Program-made: the position numbers and the translations under genes
In this document: in pieces, positions 62,501-64,000 of the stretch
Layout of the letters: every line of letters starts with the position of its first letter
Numbering within the stretch: the stretch's first letter is position 1
Notes under the pieces: generated by a model
Seen by the model: only the letters and a program-made list of their open reading frames with translations
Database searches by the model: none
What the model was told of the DNA's origin: nothing
Origin: Methylotuvimicrobium alcaliphilum 20Z
GTDB taxonomy: Bacteria > Pseudomonadota > Gammaproteobacteria > Methylococcales > Methylomonadaceae
Assembly (NCBI RefSeq): GCF_000968535.2
Contig: NC_016112.1
Coordinates: forward strand, 2,666,001-2,730,000
Direction: 5' to 3'
DNA: 64,000 nucleotides

Positions 62501-63987
62501 CTTTGCAAAGCTCCCATCAGATCCTCGACTTCGAGAATACTCAGTTCCGGGAACATTTTTTTTATGGTTTCATCATGCAAAAAACCTCTCGGTATCGCGA
62601 TCGTTTTACCGGCTAAATCCGCCAAGGACTTGGCTTGGACATCTTCATGAATGAAAAAATAATCCAACATCCACTGATAAGGCTCGGTAAAAAGCATATA
62701 GTCGGCCCGCTCGTCGGAATAATACAGCGATGGCAGTAAGTCGATTTCCCGTTGCCGGATCTTTTGCAGAAGATTATTCCAGTCGTCGATCTCGGCTTCG
62801 AAAGTCAGTCCGGTATATTGCCCGATCAATTGCAATATATCCCGGCTCAAGCCGTTATGAACACCGTTACGATCGACAAAATCGTAAGGCGCCCAATCCC
62901 GCTCTCCCCCGTAACGGACCACCGGGTTACGTTTTATCCAGGCTCTCTCTTTCGCCGAAAAAGCCAGTACCGGACCGGTTTCGGCATTCGGCAAACGGTA
63001 AAAAAAATCATCCTCGATGAGGCTGTGCTCGACAAATCCCAAACGTTGGTAATCCTCGGCCGTCAAACGATAACGCTTTGGATCGACCGATCCCAACTGT
63101 ATCAACTCGGGAATAATCATCTGCCGGGTCATGCGCGCTTCGTACTCCAAATAAGCGCGGGAAAGCTTAGGGTTATAACGATCGATAATCAACTCGATGA
63201 TTTCTTTCGGGTGATCGAGCGCATACTGCCAACCTTTGATCGTCGCCCGGCTGATTTTTTCGACTCGCTCGGGATGTTCGATGATTTCATTGCGGGTAGT
63301 GAATAAATTGTCTCCGTAATAATCGATTCCGTAATTTAGCGGATTGATGACATTGACTTCAACCCCTTGCTCTTTTAGAAGAAACGGTTGGGAAGTCGCA
63401 TAGGCGGTAACGACATCGATCTTGCCGTCGCGTAAATCCTGATAGGAATCTCCGGTTGCCTTGATCCGTTGAACTTTATTCAGATCGCCGAGGGTTTTCA
63501 GCAGCAGCGCATTCAGCGCCGCATCGCCCCGGCTGGATAAGTCGAGCGCGACTTTTTTGCCGATCATTTCATAAGGACTGACGATGCCCGATTCGCGGCG
63601 GGCGATGAATACCAGCGGAGAATGTTGAAAAAATTGATTGATCAGAACGACCGGATCGCCCTGTAAATGATAGATCAGCAAAGTGCTATCGGTTACGCCG
63701 TATTCCGATTCTCCGGCAAGGACCTGCTTGACGAAGTCTTTCGAATAATCGATTTCTTTTAACTGAACTTCGAGCCCTTCGTCCCGGTAAAAACCTTTCT
63801 CGATAGCAGCATAATAACCGGCAAACTGAAAACCATGTTCCCAACGTAATTGAATGCTCACCGAGTCTAGGTCTAGCGCCGATTCGTCTACTGCCGCATG
63901 CGCACTGCTTAAAAATAGATAAAAGAAGCACAACAGAATGGCAATAGCGGTTTTTACAAGCATCGGCGGCATTGAACCGGCACTCAC
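59560..63987 (-). CDS. BvgS-like hybrid sensor histidine kinase with three solute-binding domains
   Basis: Up to 1475 residues; the frame is open to the window edge, but the signal peptide (MLVKTAIAILLCFFYLFLSSAHA) suggests a start at GTG 63987, ATG 63972 or ATG 63963. Order: NMT1/THI5-like domain (about 38-330: QLRWEHGFQFAGYYAAIEKG), two SBP_bac_3 Venus-flytrap domains (about 350-580 and 595-835), one helix (about 850-870), PAS (about 885-1010), HisKA with the phospho-His in NMSHEIRTPMNAIIG, HATPase with DTGIGIS and KYGGTGLGLAISRRLV, and a receiver with phospho-Asp in LILMDIRMPVMSG. About 90 C-terminal residues are helical and may be a degenerate Hpt. No partner regulator gene is in view. 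The ligand is unknown; NMT1 domains bind pyrimidines, nitrate or sulfonates. Confidence 0.9.
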   Translation of the reverse strand: MSAGSMPPMLVKTAIAILLCFFYLFLSSAHAAVDESALDLDSVSIQLRWEHGFQFAGYYAAIEKGFYRDEGLEVQLKEIDYSKDFVKQVLAGESEYGVTDSTLLIYHLQGDPVVLINQFFQHSPLVFIARRESGIVSPYEMIGKKVALDLSSRGDAALNALLLKTLGDLNKVQRIKATGDSYQDLRDGKIDVVTAYATSQPFLLKEQGVEVNVINPLNYGIDYYGDNLFTTRNEIIEHPERVEKISRATIKGWQYALDHPKEIIELIIDRYNPKLSRAYLEYEARMTRQMIIPELIQLGSVDPKRYRLTAEDYQRLGFVEHSLIEDDFFYRLPNAETGPVLAFSAKERAWIKRNPVVRYGGERDWAPYDFVDRNGVHNGLSRDILQLIGQYTGLTFEAEIDDWNNLLQKIRQREIDLLPSLYYSDERADYMLFTEPYQWMLDYFFIHEDVQAKSLADLAGKTIAIPRGFLHDETIKKMFPELSILEVEDLMGALQSVIERKADLLVDAHSVITYWLKRNAITTIRPFKVLPPGEAQQLHMAVRTDLPELHSILNKALAAIPEQEKQQVQDKWFGARFKGQTVAMTSYEQKWLAEHPVIRVAVKRNKLPYESVDRQGRYIGMAADYLAWIAKILRIELDIIPLESWREAKQKVELGEVDIMFEALDSLDDKRLVLTESFFSSPVVIVMSDREPYVDNIREIRHRRLAIVQSYAYASTIADHYPEIDFHYVDSVAEGLTAVSTGSVDALLCTLAAAGYQIADQGIHNIRIVGKTEFTSDLGFAIAQKQAQLAPLLNRALHTIGPSEQQKIRDTWASKSIAEKIDYRLIAWIVGGFLLILAFVFFWNRRLADEVVRRKQSEQEAALLNERLTLAAGIASIGVWELNLTGEPNLLFDDRMFDIYGLPKQPSLAFAEWIARIHPEDRSLVQGVISQLHLRDDQAHNEYRIIRPDGIIRTLYSGSRITGNENNPGKIIGVSWDISERKNAEIALAKAKEQAESANQAKSRFLANMSHEIRTPMNAIIGFTDLLDEQIKEPHLKSFVKTIKTAGQNLLALINDILDLSKIEAGKLSIEKQACNPHELFTELGGIFTMKMREKNLALILNVDPAIPRSLVLDAARLRQVLFNLIGNAVKFTDQGHIRLIARTANEDDIRSRLDLCIDVEDTGIGISQEHQQVIFQEFEQSEGQDIRKYGGTGLGLAISRRLVEMMGGEITVASRLGEGSIFTVRLYNVDIASIDESEQIPIGTSHQKIRFHPATVLVVDDIENNRRLLQENFSGTALTVLTVENGLDAVDLVKRQPVDLILMDIRMPVMSGYEAAEIIKSFSDTPIIALTASVMKDEYDRVKTAHFDAYLRKPILKADLIEELAKFLPFDRDETAQVEPYPLVLTTEQQAVLPEVLAALEKLSPQCEQAAFSNNISTMKTFAENVSAIGERYRFTPVLDYAERLERHIDSFDIAEIKQGLNEFSALLEQLRDS

Positions 63988-64000
63988 TTCAAATCGGCGA

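Noticed and set aside
1-64000. tRNA or rRNA genes
   Set aside because: I saw no cloverleaf with the GGTTCRANYCC arm and CCA end, nor any rRNA-like stretch; an automated scan would be needed to exclude a tRNA fully.

Overview
The window is chromosomal DNA of a Gram-negative bacterium, almost certainly a gammaproteobacterium. The evidence is lipoproteins with lipoboxes, TolC and RND efflux parts, ModE/ModABC, NifU/NifS, long-form Pta, Sua5-type TsaC, MazG and GcvH, at moderate GC. Gene content and the dense dispersed intergenic repeats resemble methanotrophs of the Methylococcales (Methylomicrobium/Methylotuvimicrobium type). That placement is inference, since no pmo or mxa gene lies in the window. 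| Layout: 1-4260 is the 3' part of a CHASE/PAS/GAF/GGDEF/EAL signalling protein. 4479-8758 is a two-subunit pyruvate carboxylase followed closely by tsaC. 9437-11551 is pta (minus strand). 12107-19587 holds a TolC-type channel, an alpha/beta-hydrolase lipoprotein, and an RND pump with its adaptor. 19670-21444 is a decayed island: an hsdR stub, a YefM/YoeB-like toxin-antitoxin pair with a recognisable operator, and a frameshifted Uma2 gene. | 21668-29404 (minus strand) is the most unusual block: a SLOG-like protein, a TIR/deoxyribosyltransferase-like domain fused to a TRAFs-binding-type TPR module, a paralogous TPR module fused to a patatin phospholipase with C-terminal membrane helices, a polytopic membrane protein with a C-terminal Rossmann-like domain, and a peptidoglycan-binding muramidase. 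I read it as a candidate conflict or antiphage operon whose arrangement I cannot match to a named system. | 32597-35674 looks like integron gene cassettes. Two genes (an unknown protein and an AIPR abortive-infection protein) are each bounded by exactly complementary 8-mers with their stop codons inside the second 8-mer, and a REP-associated tyrosine transposase flanked by 40-bp inverted repeats sits between them. 35826-38531 is an M48-peptidase-like gene, truncated at its 5' end and split by an IS3-family element. | 39141-49443 is a nitrogenase-support and molybdenum region: nifS (apparent frameshift), a chimeric IscA-NifU gene with a sigma54 -24/-12 promoter and a NifA-type upstream site, a NifZ-like gene, two modE-type regulators, an alginate-export-type porin, two modA paralogues, modB and modC, with two 24-bp ModE boxes. 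It would feed molybdenum and Fe-S clusters to nitrogenase. 49842-52838 is mazG, a PfkB kinase, dgkA, a DnaA-box cluster and gcvH. 52963-57180 is a metal-type RND adaptor and pump. 57394-58926 is a chemoreceptor with a periplasmic CZB zinc domain. 59560-63987 is a BvgS-like hybrid sensor kinase. | The DNA is full of dispersed palindromic repeats (called A to F here), some nested inside each other and one overlapping coding sequence. Three apparent frameshifts (Uma2, transposase, nifS) are all one base short in a homopolymer, so either biological decay or sequencing error is possible.
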